In this document: positions 27,264 through 36,360 of the stretch, in pieces
Numbering within the stretch: position 1 is the first letter of the stretch
Layout of the letters: the number at the start of each line of letters is the position of its first letter
NCBI RefSeq assembly: GCF_009711095.1
Contig: NZ_WMJZ01000003.1
Span: 62,001 to 126,000 of the forward strand
Reading direction: 5' to 3'
DNA: 64,000 nucleotides
DNA from: Intestinirhabdus alba
GTDB lineage: Bacteria; Pseudomonadota; Gammaproteobacteria; Enterobacterales; Enterobacteriaceae
Position numbers and translations under genes: made by a program
Notes under the pieces: generated by a model
Seen by the model: only the letters and a program-made list of their open reading frames with translations
What the model was told of the DNA's origin: nothing
Database searches by the model: none

Positions 27264-27602
27264 TTGTTGAGACACCCGACAAATCTGATGAATATTTTCT
27301 TTTCCGTTTAAAGCCAGGCCCACCGGCGCAAATATTTTGTCCGTGAACGCCTCCCGGAAAACGGAGCATATATCGCGTGTAGAGAAATTGACTCGTGCCG
27401 TGACCTTTCAGGGCCGCCGTTTAAAACGCAGCCCCTTTTGTCGGGCGCCGCCCGGGGACGGAACGACAGGTCAGCCTCTCCTGATGGGGCAGGCTTTGGC
27501 CGTCACGCCCGCCCGGCGGCCCCGGCTAAAAAACGCCCTGCGGGTCGACGCGCCTTGCGGGCAGAAAGCGGGCGGAGCGATGGCAAAACAGGGCCAGAAC
27601 GC

Positions 27603-27929
27603 TTATTTCTTCAGGAAATCTTCGCGGACCGGCGTAAAGGTATCCAGCAGCGTGCCGGCCTTCAGGCAGACGCAGCCGTGCATAATTTCCGGCTTTTTGT
27701 ACAGCGTGTCCCCCGCGCTGACGATGTGCTTTTCATCGCCGATAGTGAACTCAAACTCGCCGGAGAGCACGTAAGTCAGCTGCTCGTGGGGGTGGTTATG
27801 CATCGCGCCAATCGCCCCCTGCTCAAAGCTGACCTCCACGGCCATCATTTTGCCGCCATGCGCCAGAATGCGGCGGGTGACGCCGTTGCCCAGATCTTCA
27901 GGGGTTGTCTCTTTATGAAAAACAAACAT
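27603..27929 (-). CDS. kdgF: Pectin degradation cupin KdgF
   Basis: The 108-residue single-domain cupin starts at ATG 27929 behind AGGAACC. Metal ligands are seen in HNHPHEQLTYVLSGEFE and in EIMHGCVCL. KdgF promotes conversion of 4,5-unsaturated galacturonate to the linear keto form DKI, the KduI substrate. A good KdgR box lies just upstream. It closes the step between Ogl and KduI in this regulon. Confidence 0.92.
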   Translation of the reverse strand: MFVFHKETTPEDLGNGVTRRILAHGGKMMAVEVSFEQGAIGAMHNHPHEQLTYVLSGEFEFTIGDEKHIVSAGDTLYKKPEIMHGCVCLKAGTLLDTFTPVREDFLKK

Positions 27930-27947
27930 GAGCGGTTCCTGTAACTG

Positions 27948-27968
27948 AATGAAACAATGTTTTAAATA
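27948..27968. promoter_or_regulatory. KdgR box upstream of kdgF
   Basis: AATGAAACAATGTTTTAAAT is a strong KdgR match, 19 bp upstream of the kdgF start. Confidence 0.72.
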
Positions 27969-28075
27969 AATTAGCGCAGGCGGCAGGAAAAGAAAACGGT
28001 TTGCCGGATGAACTGGAAACCCGATCACAAGTTTGTTTTACTGGGCGCGGGATGCACAGAAAAAGGAGAAGGAAA

Positions 28076-28777
28076 GTGAAAACTATCGGGTTGCTGGGGG
28101 GGATGAGTTGGGAATCAACGATCCCCTATTATCGCTTAATTAATGAAGGCGTCAGGGCGCGGCTGGGGGGCCTGCACTCCGCCAGCCTGCTGCTGCACAG
28201 CGTGGATTTCCATCACATAGAGTCCTGCCAGCAGCGCGGCGAGTGGGATCATGCGGGCGAAATCCTTGCCAATGCCGCCCTGGGCCTGCGGCGGGCCGGA
28301 GCGGAAGGCATTGTCCTGTGCACCAACACGATGCATAAAGTGGCCGACGCCATTGAAAGCCGCTGCCCGCTGCCGTTTTTGCATATTGCCGACGCCACCG
28401 GTCGGGCCATTGCCGCGCAGGGGATGCGTCGGGTGGCGCTGCTCGGTACACGCTACACCATGGAGCAGGATTTTTACCGCGGACGGCTGGCGCAGCGGTT
28501 CGCCGTTGACTGCCTGGTGCCGGAAGCGGAGACGCGGGCCGGCATCAACCGCATTATTTTTGAGGAGCTGTGCCTTGGCCGGTTTACCGACGCCTCGCGC
28601 CGCTACTTTCTGGCGGCCATCGAGCGGCTGGCGGCGCAGGGGGCGCAGGGCGTCATCTTTGGCTGCACCGAGATCGGCCTGCTGGTGCCCGCCGGCCAGA
28701 GCGCGCTGCCGGTATTTGACACCACTGCCCTCCACGCCGCCGACGCGGTAACCTTTATGTTAGGCTGTGTCCCTTAA
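28076..28777 (+). CDS. ygeA: Amino acid racemase YgeA
   Basis: The start is GTG 28076 after AAGGAGAAGG, giving 233 residues. It is an aspartate/glutamate-racemase-fold enzyme with the two catalytic cysteines Cys82 (VLCTNTMHK) and Cys197 (FGCTEIG). The E. coli protein racemises several non-polar or sulfur amino acids. E. coli YgeA ends in FMLS, while here the end is FMLGCVP, because the last codons and stop lie in an inverted-repeat element. Confidence 0.95.
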   Translation: MKTIGLLGGMSWESTIPYYRLINEGVRARLGGLHSASLLLHSVDFHHIESCQQRGEWDHAGEILANAALGLRRAGAEGIVLCTNTMHKVADAIESRCPLPFLHIADATGRAIAAQGMRRVALLGTRYTMEQDFYRGRLAQRFAVDCLVPEAETRAGINRIIFEELCLGRFTDASRRYFLAAIERLAAQGAQGVIFGCTEIGLLVPAGQSALPVFDTTALHAADAVTFMLGCVP

Positions 28778-29027
28778 CCGTGCGTGAGCGTCGCTGGCGG
28801 TCAGTCAGGTCCGGGGCAAGGAGCGAGCCGTAATGTCTGGTTATTCCAGATGCACGGCGAGCAACACAGCAGCGGACCTGAATGGCCCCAGCCCTGCGGG
28901 ACGCGAACCACAAGTGCGTACTCTGCGTTGTCGGGCTTGAACAGAGTTCACTCTGTCCTGCGCCCTCCGCCTTGATTACGTGCTTCTGGCTCAGCGTCGA
29001 CGCCACGCCCGGTTAAGGGACACAGCC
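28763..29027. repeat. Inverted-repeat element between ygeA and lysR
   Basis: GGCTGTGTCCCTTAACCG at 28763-28780 is repeated perfectly inverted at 29010-29027, and weaker similarity extends about 15 bp inward. The 265-bp unit has no transposase and looks like a miniature element. The termini encode the last residues of both convergent genes. Its inner part (28897-28966) is shared with the recD-argA gap. Confidence 0.8.
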
Positions 29028-29960
29028 TTGTCCCTTAACCGGCCCGAGAATATCCGCCAGCGCCTGCTCCAGCCGGCGGTGGCTGCTCTGCAGGTGCGCG
29101 CAGAAAGCGTCCACCAGCGCGGAGGCGGGGCGGTGCAGCGGGCGGATCAGGCTGACGGTAAAGGGCACGGCGACGCTAAAGCGGCGCACCACGACGCCGC
29201 TGGCCGCGTAGTCCAGGGCGGTGAGCGGGTTGACCACGGAGACGCCCGCTCCCGCGCGCACCAGCGCGCAGATCGAGGCCGCGCTGTGGGTTTCCACCAC
29301 CATGCGCCGGGCGACCTGGCGCTCGCTGAACAGGGCGTCCAGCAGCTGGCGATAGCTGTCGGAGCGCGACAGGCTGATGTAGTTTTCGCCGTGAAAATCC
29401 TCCGGGGTGAGCGTCGGCTTCCGGGCCAGCGGATGGCCGGGCGGCAGCACACAGACCTCGTCGAGCGCCAGCAGCTCCGTGCGTTCGGTGCCGGCGGGGG
29501 TGTGCAGGGTTTCGGTCAGCCCCAGATCGTGGCGCTGGGCGGAGAGCCACTCCTCCAGCAGCGGCGACTCCTGCGGCACGATGCTCAGGCTGACCTCCGG
29601 ATAGCGGGCCAGAAACGGCTGGATCAGCGGCGGCAGCAGCGACTGGGAGAAGACCGGCAGGCAGGCGACGGAAAGCTCGCCCTGGCGGAAAGCGCGCAGG
29701 CTCTGTGCGGCGCTGACGATGCGATCCAGCCCGTACCATGAGCGCTGTACCTCCTCAAACAGGCGCAGCCCCTGTACCGTCGGATGCAGACGGCCCCTGG
29801 CGCGCTCAAACAGCGTCAGCCCCAGCAGCTTTTCAAAGCGTGCCAGCTCGCGGCTGACGGTGGGCTGCGAGGTATGCAGCAGCCGCGCCGCCTCCGTTAA
29901 ATTCCCGGCGGTCATCACCGCGTGAAAAATCTCTACGTGACGTAAGTTAACGGCGGCCAT
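29013..29960 (-). CDS. lysR: Transcriptional activator of lysA, LysR
   Basis: The 315-residue LysR-type regulator has an N-terminal winged helix (NLTEAARLLHTSQPTVSREL) and a C-terminal inducer domain that senses diaminopimelate and lysine. It activates the divergent lysA and represses itself. Compared with E. coli LysR (ends DAILSSATTA) the tail here is DILGPVKGQGCVP, encoded by the inverted-repeat element. The gap to lysA (29961-30136) should hold its binding site. Confidence 0.95.
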   Translation of the reverse strand: MAAVNLRHVEIFHAVMTAGNLTEAARLLHTSQPTVSRELARFEKLLGLTLFERARGRLHPTVQGLRLFEEVQRSWYGLDRIVSAAQSLRAFRQGELSVACLPVFSQSLLPPLIQPFLARYPEVSLSIVPQESPLLEEWLSAQRHDLGLTETLHTPAGTERTELLALDEVCVLPPGHPLARKPTLTPEDFHGENYISLSRSDSYRQLLDALFSERQVARRMVVETHSAASICALVRAGAGVSVVNPLTALDYAASGVVVRRFSVAVPFTVSLIRPLHRPASALVDAFCAHLQSSHRRLEQALADILGPVKGQGCVP

Positions 29961-30136
29961 TGGGATCTCCTTCTGAATGAAGCGCGCTGCCGCCCGGCTT
30001 TCACCTGAGCAACGGGGCGGGTTCCGTGCATCTGGCTGAGTATATCAATTTTGCATAGACTCGCCATAAAACGATATTTTTTATTGGCTTCGTCCTGTGG
30101 CGTAATCATAAAAAAATAGCCCGTACGGAGACCGCT

Positions 30137-31399
30137 ATGCCACATTCGCTCTATAACGCCAGCACCGATCTCAACGCTGAAAACCTGCTCAAATTACCGG
30201 CCAGTTTCGGCTGCCCGGTCTGGGCCTATGACGCGCAGATCGTACGCCGCCAGATCGCCGCCCTGCGGCAGTTTGACGTGGTGCGCTTTGCGCAGAAAGC
30301 CTGCTCAAATATTCATATTCTGCGCCTGATGCGCGAGCAGGGGGTGAAGGTGGACGCCGTATCCCTGGGCGAAATCGAGCGCGCATTGGCGGCAGGCTAC
30401 GATCCGCTGGCCCGCCCCGACGACATTGTCTTTACCGCCGACGCGATCGACGCCGCTACCCTGGCCCGTGTGAAGGAACTGCGCATTCCGGTCAACGCCG
30501 GATCGGTTGATATGCTCGACCAGCTGGGCCAGGCCTCGCCGGGGCATCGCGTCTGGCTGCGGGTGAATCCGGGGTTCGGCCACGGCCACAGCCAGAAAAC
30601 CAACACCGGCGGCGAGAACAGCAAGCACGGCATCTGGCACAGCGATCTGCCCGCCGCGCTGGCGGTGATGCAGCGCCACCGCCTGCAGCTGGTCGGGCTG
30701 CATATGCATATCGGTTCCGGGGTTGATTACGGTCACCTGGAGCAGGTGTGCGGGGCAATGGTGCGCCAGACCATCGAATTTGGCCAGGATCTGCAGGCCA
30801 TCTCCGCCGGCGGCGGGCTGTCGATCCCCTACCGTGAGGGGGAGGCGACGGTTGATACCTCGCACTACTATGGCCTGTGGAACGCGGCGCGTGAGCAGAT
30901 CGCCCGCCACCTCGGCCACTCCGTGACGCTGGAGATTGAGCCTGGGCGCTTCCTGGCGGCGCAGGCCGGGGTGCTGATAACCCAGGTGCGCAGCGTGAAG
31001 CAGATGGGTCGCCGTCGGTTTGTGCTGGTGGACGCCGGGTTTAACGACCTGATGCGCCCGGTGATGTACGGCAGCTATCACCATATCTCCGCGCTGGCGG
31101 CGGACGGCCGCTCGCTTGAGGGCGCGCCGCGGCTGGAGAGCGTGGTGGCCGGGCCGCTGTGCGAATCCGGCGACGTTTTTACCCAGCAGGAGGGCGGCCA
31201 GGTGGAAACCCGGGCGCTGCCTGAAGTGGCTCCGGGGGATTATCTGGTGCTGCACGACACCGGGGCCTACGGCGCGTCGATGTCGTCAAACTATAACAGC
31301 CGCCCGCTGCTGCCGGAGGTGCTGTTCGACGGCGGTAGGGCGCGGCTGATTCGTCGCCGACAGACCATTAACGAGCTGCTGGCGCTGGAGCAGCTCTGA
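30137..31399 (+). CDS. lysA: Diaminopimelate decarboxylase LysA
   Basis: The 420-residue PLP enzyme of fold type III has the cofactor lysine Lys54 in FAQKACSNIHIL, the glycine loop SAGGGLSIPY and the substrate residues CESGDVF. It makes L-lysine from meso-diaminopimelate, the last step of lysine synthesis. It is divergent from its activator lysR. Confidence 0.97.
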   Translation: MPHSLYNASTDLNAENLLKLPASFGCPVWAYDAQIVRRQIAALRQFDVVRFAQKACSNIHILRLMREQGVKVDAVSLGEIERALAAGYDPLARPDDIVFTADAIDAATLARVKELRIPVNAGSVDMLDQLGQASPGHRVWLRVNPGFGHGHSQKTNTGGENSKHGIWHSDLPAALAVMQRHRLQLVGLHMHIGSGVDYGHLEQVCGAMVRQTIEFGQDLQAISAGGGLSIPYREGEATVDTSHYYGLWNAAREQIARHLGHSVTLEIEPGRFLAAQAGVLITQVRSVKQMGRRRFVLVDAGFNDLMRPVMYGSYHHISALAADGRSLEGAPRLESVVAGPLCESGDVFTQQEGGQVETRALPEVAPGDYLVLHDTGAYGASMSSNYNSRPLLPEVLFDGGRARLIRRRQTINELLALEQL

Positions 31400-31427
31400 G
31401 GCCCGACCCCCGCCCGTCGGCGCAATG

Positions 31428-32465
31428 CTACTCCGGCGGCTCGCCGGAGGCCGGGTGGTCCGGTTCCGACGGCCCGGCCACCGAGTGGCGGCGCACCAGC
31501 GTCGGGCTGAAGACGTGGGTAATTTCCGGCAGCGGCCGCTTCTCCGCCAGCGCCAGCGCCAGCCCGGCGGCCTGGGTCGCCATAGTGACTATCGGGTAGC
31601 GGACGGTGGTCAGGCGCGGGCGAACGTAGCGCGAGACCAGCACATCATCAAAGCCGATCAGCGAAATCTCCCCCGGCACGTCGACTCCGTTATCATTCAG
31701 CACTCCCATCGCCCCGGCGGCCATCGAGTCGTTATAGCAGGCCACCGCGGTAAAGTTTCTGCCGCGGCCCAGCAGCTCGGTCATCGCCTGCTCCCCGCCG
31801 CTTTCATCCGGTTCACCGAAGGTCACCAGCCGGTCGTTCACCGGAATATGGCTCTCCGCCAGCGCGTCGTAATAGCCCTGCAGCCGGTCTTCGGCGTCGG
31901 AAATGGTATGGTTGGAGCAGATATAGCCGATGCGCGTATGCCCCTGCTGGATCAGGTGGCGGGTCGCCAGCCAGCCGCCGTAGCGATCGTCCAGCGCCAC
32001 GCAGCGCCGCTCAAAGCCCGGCAGGATCCGGTTAATCAGCACCATGCCGGGGATCTGCTCCATCAACGCGGCCAGATCGGCATCGGGAATGGATTTAACG
32101 TGCACCACCAGCGCGGCGCAGCGGTGGCGGATCAACTGCTCAATGGCCTGACGTTCTTTCTGCTCGTTATGGTAGCCGTTGCCGATCAGTAGAAAATTAC
32201 CGGTGCGGTAGGCGACCTGCTCAACGGCCTTCACCATCGCGCCGAAGAAGGGGTCGGAGACATCGCCCACCACCAGGCCGATGGTTTCGGTAGACTGCTG
32301 GGCCAGCGCGCGGGCGTTGGCGTTAGGGTGATAGCTGAGGGATGCCATCGCCTTGTGCACCGCCAGCCGCGAGGCCTCGCTGGCCTTCGGTGAGTGATTG
32401 ATCACGCGGGAAACGGTGGCGACTGATACGCCGGCCAGTCGGGCTACATCCTTTATGGTCGCCAT
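31428..32465 (-). CDS. galR: Galactose operon repressor GalR
   Basis: The start at ATG 32465 follows AGGTG and gives 345 residues (343 in E. coli). The LacI-type headpiece is TIKDVARLAGVSVATVSRVI and the rest is a sugar-binding fold. It represses galactose transport and metabolism genes. The last 10 or so residues (SEPDHPASGEPPE) look variable. A palindromic site lies 17 bp upstream. Confidence 0.95.
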   Translation of the reverse strand: MATIKDVARLAGVSVATVSRVINHSPKASEASRLAVHKAMASLSYHPNANARALAQQSTETIGLVVGDVSDPFFGAMVKAVEQVAYRTGNFLLIGNGYHNEQKERQAIEQLIRHRCAALVVHVKSIPDADLAALMEQIPGMVLINRILPGFERRCVALDDRYGGWLATRHLIQQGHTRIGYICSNHTISDAEDRLQGYYDALAESHIPVNDRLVTFGEPDESGGEQAMTELLGRGRNFTAVACYNDSMAAGAMGVLNDNGVDVPGEISLIGFDDVLVSRYVRPRLTTVRYPIVTMATQAAGLALALAEKRPLPEITHVFSPTLVRRHSVAGPSEPDHPASGEPPE

Positions 32466-32482
32466 AGTGACACCTGCTGAGG

Positions 32483-32494
32483 GTAAACGTTTAC
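32483..32494. promoter_or_regulatory. GalR/LacI-type operator upstream of galR
   Basis: GTAAACGTTTAC is a perfect palindrome fitting the GalR/GalS core GTAANCGNTTAC. Its place suggests autoregulation. Confidence 0.65.
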
Positions 32495-32661
32495 ATTGCC
32501 TCAGTGTTACGGAAAATGGCGGTCTGTTCAAGGGGGGCCGCCCGGTCGGCGCGCGCAATTGTGCGCCGGGGTGGAGGGATGCAAACCTTCGTTACACTTT
32601 GCGAAGGGCTGTTGCGATTGTTCGCTAGTGGCCGCTGCTGGCGGATTGATAAAGTTGAAAT

Positions 32662-32745
32662 CCCAGAGGTATTGATAGGTGGAATCAGCTTTCGGGCCGA
32701 TCGTATTCATTACACCAGCCTGCGCAGATGCGCAGGTTTTTTTTT
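32662..32745 (+). ncRNA. omrB: OmrA/OmrB-family small RNA (single copy)
   Basis: The conserved 5' seed CCCAGAGGTATTGATAGGTG (32662-32681) matches OmrB of E. coli, and the 3' end CACCAGCCTGCGCAGATG continues into the stem CCTGCGC/GCGCAGG (32719-32736) and nine T. OmrA and OmrB are Hfq-dependent, OmpR-activated RNAs that repress outer-membrane protein and curli mRNAs. They sit between galR and aas in E. coli, as here, but only one copy is present. The middle part is more diverged. Confidence 0.92.
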
Positions 32746-32981
32746 GCCCCTCTGCCGGCGCTACCGTTCGCCCCAGGGCCTAAAGCTTTGCTTCCGCCGG
32801 CGTTGCGTCTCCTGAATCCCTCCCTGGGAGAAGCGCAAGTTCAGCATCGCCACGCTTTCCCCTCCCTGCCTGCGGCTGGCAACTGCGCGGATTTTCCTCA
32901 ACTTTAGCTATCGCCCCATTGTTCATCTCGTGTAATCTGCCACCATTACGTTTTTACCTGATACTGTCAAAGGGAGTTGAA

Positions 32982-35141
32982 ATGCTGTTCGGATTTTTTC
33001 GCGGTCTGTGCCGTGTGCTGTACGGCGTCCGGGTGACGGGCGATACCCGCGTCCTGAGCGGCGAGCGCGTCCTCATTACGCCAAACCATGTCTCTTTTAT
33101 CGATGGCATCCTGCTGGCGCTGTTTTTACCGGTTCGTCCGGTCTTCGCGGTCTATACCTCCATCAGCCAGCAGTGGTATATGCGCTGGCTGAAGTCGCTT
33201 ATCGATTTTGTTCCGCTCGATCCAACCAAACCGATGTCGATTAAGCACCTGGTGCGCCTGCTTGAGCAGGGGCGGCCGGTGGTGATCTTCCCGGAAGGGC
33301 GCATTTCGGTAAGCGGCTCGCTGATGAAAATTTACGACGGTGCCGGCTTCGTGGCGGCGAAATCGGGAGCGACGGTGGTGCCGGTACGGATTGAAGGGGC
33401 AGAGCTGACCCACTTCAGCCGCCTGAAGGGGCTGGTGAAGCGGCGCTTTTTCCCGCGTATTCAGCTGCATATCCTGCCGCCGACCCGCCTGCCGATGCCG
33501 GAGGCCCCGCGCGCCCGCGACCGGCGCAGGCTGGCGGGAGAGAGGCTGCACCAGATTATGATGGAGGCGCGGATGGCGGCGCGCCCGCGGGAAACGCTGT
33601 TCGAGGCGCTGCTTACCGCCCAGTACCGCTACGGCGCGGGCAAACGCTGCATTGAGGATATTAACTTCGCCCCGGACAGCTACCGCAAGCTACTGCTTAA
33701 GTCGCTGTTCGTCGGGCGTATTCTGGAAAAATACAGCGCCGAAGGGGAGAAGATCGGCCTGATGCTGCCGAATGCGGCCATCAGCGCGGCGGTCATTTTC
33801 GGCGCGGTCTCCCGCCGCCGAATTCCGGCGATGATGAACTACACGGCGGGCGTGAAGGGGCTGAACAGCGCCGTTGCCGCCGCGGAGATCAAGACGATTT
33901 TTACCTCCCGCCAGTTCCTCGACAAAGGCAAGCTCTGGCATCTGCCGGAACAGCTTGCCCAGGTGCGCTGGGTCTACCTGGAAGATATTAAGGCCGACGT
34001 TACGGCCGCCGACAGGCTGTGGATCTTCGCTCACCTGCTGATGCCGCGGCTGGCGCAGGTGAAACAGCGGCCGGAGGATGCGGCGCTGATCCTCTTTACC
34101 TCCGGCTCCGAGGGACACCCGAAGGGGGTGGTGCACAGCCACAAGAGCCTGCTGGCCAACGTCGAGCAGATCAAAACCATCGCTGACTTTACCGCCAACG
34201 ACCGCTTTATGTCGGCGCTGCCGCTGTTTCACTCCTTTGGCCTGACCGTCGGACTGTTTACGCCGCTGATGACCGGTGCCGAAGTATTCCTCTATCCCAG
34301 CCCGCTGCACTACCGCATTGTGCCGGAGCTGGTGTATGACCGGAACTGCACGGTGCTGTTCGGCACCTCGACCTTCCTTGGCAACTACGCGCGCTTCGCC
34401 AATCCGTACGATTTTTACCGCCTGCGCTATGTGGTGGCGGGAGCGGAGAAGCTGCAGGAGAGCACGAAGCAGCTGTGGCAGGATAAGTTCGGCCTGCGCA
34501 TTCTTGAAGGCTACGGCGTGACCGAGTGCGCGCCGGTGGTATCAATTAACGTGCCGATGGCGGCGAAGCCCGGCACCGTCGGGCGTCTTCTGCCCGGCAT
34601 GGACGCCCGCCTGCTGGCGGTGCCCGGCATTGAAGAGGGCGGCCGTCTGCAGCTGAAAGGACCCAATATCATGAACGGCTATCTGCGCGTGGAGCGGCCG
34701 GGCGTGCTGGAGGCTCCCGCGGCGGAGAACGCGCAGGGAGAAACGGAGACCGGCTGGTATGACACCGGCGACATCGTGCGCTTTGACGAAGAGGGCTTTG
34801 TGCAGATTCAGGGCCGCGCGAAGCGCTTTGCAAAAATTGCCGGCGAGATGGTCTCGCTGGAGGTGGTAGAGCAGCTGGCGCAGGCGGTTTCGGCGGACAG
34901 TATGCACGCGACCACCCTCAGGAGCGACGCCAGCAAAGGCGAGGCGCTGGTGCTGTTCACCACCGACGCCGGGCTGACCCGCGAAGTCCTGCTGCAGTAC
35001 GCCCGCGCCCACGGGGTGCCGGAGCTGGCGGTGCCGCGCGATATACGCCATCTGAAGCAGCTGCCGCTGCTTGGCAGCGGCAAGCCGGATTTTGTCACCC
35101 TGAAAAGCTGGGTGGATGAGCCGGAGAAACAGGATGGGTAA
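32982..35141 (+). CDS. aas: 2-acyl-GPE acyltransferase / acyl-ACP synthetase Aas
   Basis: The start at ATG 32982 follows GGGAGTTG and gives 719 residues, the E. coli length. The N-terminal acyltransferase domain has the HX4D motif (His36, Asp41 in PNHVSFID) and FPEGR; the C-terminal AMP-binding domain has [12 protein letters not shown] and YGVTECAP. It reacylates 2-acyl-lysophosphatidylethanolamine at the inner membrane. It overlaps lplT by 8 nt, and the two form a phospholipid repair unit. Confidence 0.97.
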   Translation: MLFGFFRGLCRVLYGVRVTGDTRVLSGERVLITPNHVSFIDGILLALFLPVRPVFAVYTSISQQWYMRWLKSLIDFVPLDPTKPMSIKHLVRLLEQGRPVVIFPEGRISVSGSLMKIYDGAGFVAAKSGATVVPVRIEGAELTHFSRLKGLVKRRFFPRIQLHILPPTRLPMPEAPRARDRRRLAGERLHQIMMEARMAARPRETLFEALLTAQYRYGAGKRCIEDINFAPDSYRKLLLKSLFVGRILEKYSAEGEKIGLMLPNAAISAAVIFGAVSRRRIPAMMNYTAGVKGLNSAVAAAEIKTIFTSRQFLDKGKLWHLPEQLAQVRWVYLEDIKADVTAADRLWIFAHLLMPRLAQVKQRPEDAALILFTSGSEGHPKGVVHSHKSLLANVEQIKTIADFTANDRFMSALPLFHSFGLTVGLFTPLMTGAEVFLYPSPLHYRIVPELVYDRNCTVLFGTSTFLGNYARFANPYDFYRLRYVVAGAEKLQESTKQLWQDKFGLRILEGYGVTECAPVVSINVPMAAKPGTVGRLLPGMDARLLAVPGIEEGGRLQLKGPNIMNGYLRVERPGVLEAPAAENAQGETETGWYDTGDIVRFDEEGFVQIQGRAKRFAKIAGEMVSLEVVEQLAQAVSADSMHATTLRSDASKGEALVLFTTDAGLTREVLLQYARAHGVPELAVPRDIRHLKQLPLLGSGKPDFVTLKSWVDEPEKQDG

Positions 35142-36327
35142 GTCAGCGCATACTCACAATTCCGTCTGGTCAAAGGGAATGATGGCGGTTATCGCCGCGC
35201 AGTTCTTCTCGGCCTTTGGCGATAACGCGCTGCTTTTCGCCACCCTGGCCCTGCTGAAATCGCAGGCGTACCCGACCTGGAGCCAGCCGGTTCTGCAGAT
35301 GGTGTTTGTGGGTGCTTACATTCTTTTTGCCCCCTTTGTGGGTCAGATAGCCGACAGCTTTGCCAAGGGCCGGGTGATGATGTTCGCCAACGCCCTGAAG
35401 CTGTTCGGCGCGGCCAGCATCTGCTTCGGCGTTAACCCCTTTGTCGGCTATACCCTCGTCGGGATTGGCGCGGCCGCCTACTCGCCGGCGAAGTACGGTA
35501 TTCTCGGTGAGCTGACCACCGGCGACCGGCTGGTGAAGGCCAACGGCCTGATGGAGGCCTCCACCATCGCCGCGATTCTGCTCGGCTCGGTGGCGGGCGG
35601 CGTGCTGGCCGACTGGCACGTGCTTGCCGCGCTGGGCCTCTGCGCGCTGGCCTACGCCGGCGCGGTGGCGGCGAACCTGCAGATCCCACGGCTTGCCGCC
35701 GCCCGGCCGGGGCAGTCCTGGCAGCTGACGCAGATGGTACGCAGCTTCTACCGCGCCTGCGCCTCGCTGTGGCGTGACGGCGAGACGCGCTTTTCACTGG
35801 TGGGCACCGGCCTGTTCTGGGGGGCGGGCGTCACCCTGCGTTTCCTGCTGGTGCTGTGGGTGCCGGTGGCGCTGGGTATCAGCGATAACGCCACCCCGAC
35901 CTGGCTGAATGCGATGGTTGCCGTCGGCATCGTGGTGGGTGCCGGGGCCGCCTCGAAGCTGGTCACCCTGGAGACGGTGGCGCGCTGTATGCCCGCCGGG
36001 ATCCTGGTTGGCGTGGCGGTGGCGATCTTTTCCCTGCAGCACGCGCTGCTGCCGGCCTGTGCGCTGCTGCTGCTGATCGGCGTGCTGGGGGGCTTTTTCG
36101 TGGTGCCGCTCAACGCCCTGCTGCAGGAGCGCGGTAAGCGGAGCGTCGGGGCGGGCAACGCCATTGCGGTGCAGAACCTCGGCGAGAACAGCGCCATGCT
36201 GCTGATGCTGGGGATCTACTCGCTGGCGGTGCTGGTCGGCGCGCCGCCCGTGGCCATCGGCCTCGGCTTTGGCGTGCTGTTTGCGCTGGCCATTGCGGCG
36301 CTGTGGATCTGGCAGCGCCGTCGGTAA
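35134..36327 (+). CDS. lplT: Lysophospholipid flippase LplT
   Basis: The start at ATG 35134 lies within the end of aas. The 397-residue MFS-fold protein has about 12 membrane segments ([24 protein letters not shown]). It flips lysophospholipid to the inner leaflet for Aas to reacylate. Coupled translation and the shared pathway fit the E. coli pair. Confidence 0.96.
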   Translation: MGKSAHTHNSVWSKGMMAVIAAQFFSAFGDNALLFATLALLKSQAYPTWSQPVLQMVFVGAYILFAPFVGQIADSFAKGRVMMFANALKLFGAASICFGVNPFVGYTLVGIGAAAYSPAKYGILGELTTGDRLVKANGLMEASTIAAILLGSVAGGVLADWHVLAALGLCALAYAGAVAANLQIPRLAAARPGQSWQLTQMVRSFYRACASLWRDGETRFSLVGTGLFWGAGVTLRFLLVLWVPVALGISDNATPTWLNAMVAVGIVVGAGAASKLVTLETVARCMPAGILVGVAVAIFSLQHALLPACALLLLIGVLGGFFVVPLNALLQERGKRSVGAGNAIAVQNLGENSAMLLMLGIYSLAVLVGAPPVAIGLGFGVLFALAIAALWIWQRRR

Positions 36328-36332
36328 AGAGG

Positions 36333-36360
36333 CGTGCCGGAGCGATCCGGCACGTTTTTA
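36333..36360. terminator. Terminator between lplT and tas
   Basis: CGTGCCGG (36333-36340) pairs with CCGGCACG (36347-36354) and is followed by TTTTTA. It ends lplT, and the tas stop codon abuts it on the other strand. Confidence 0.85.

Larger units (their letters stand above)
26694..27602. other. togM-kdgF intergenic region
   Basis: This 909-bp stretch has no convincing gene. From left to right it holds a short togM-proximal segment, a 281-bp ERIC-like element, two KdgR-like palindromes with a CRP-like half, and about 340 bp of GC-rich DNA before the kdgF stop in which I see nothing. Confidence 0.6.

Noticed and set aside
27337-27774. Small plus-strand frame between the tog operators and kdgF
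   Set aside because: It has no clear ribosome-binding site, a mixed composition, and overlaps kdgF on the other strand.
30305-31255. Antisense frame opposite lysA
   Set aside because: LysA is full length with PLP motifs; the frame has no recognisable features.
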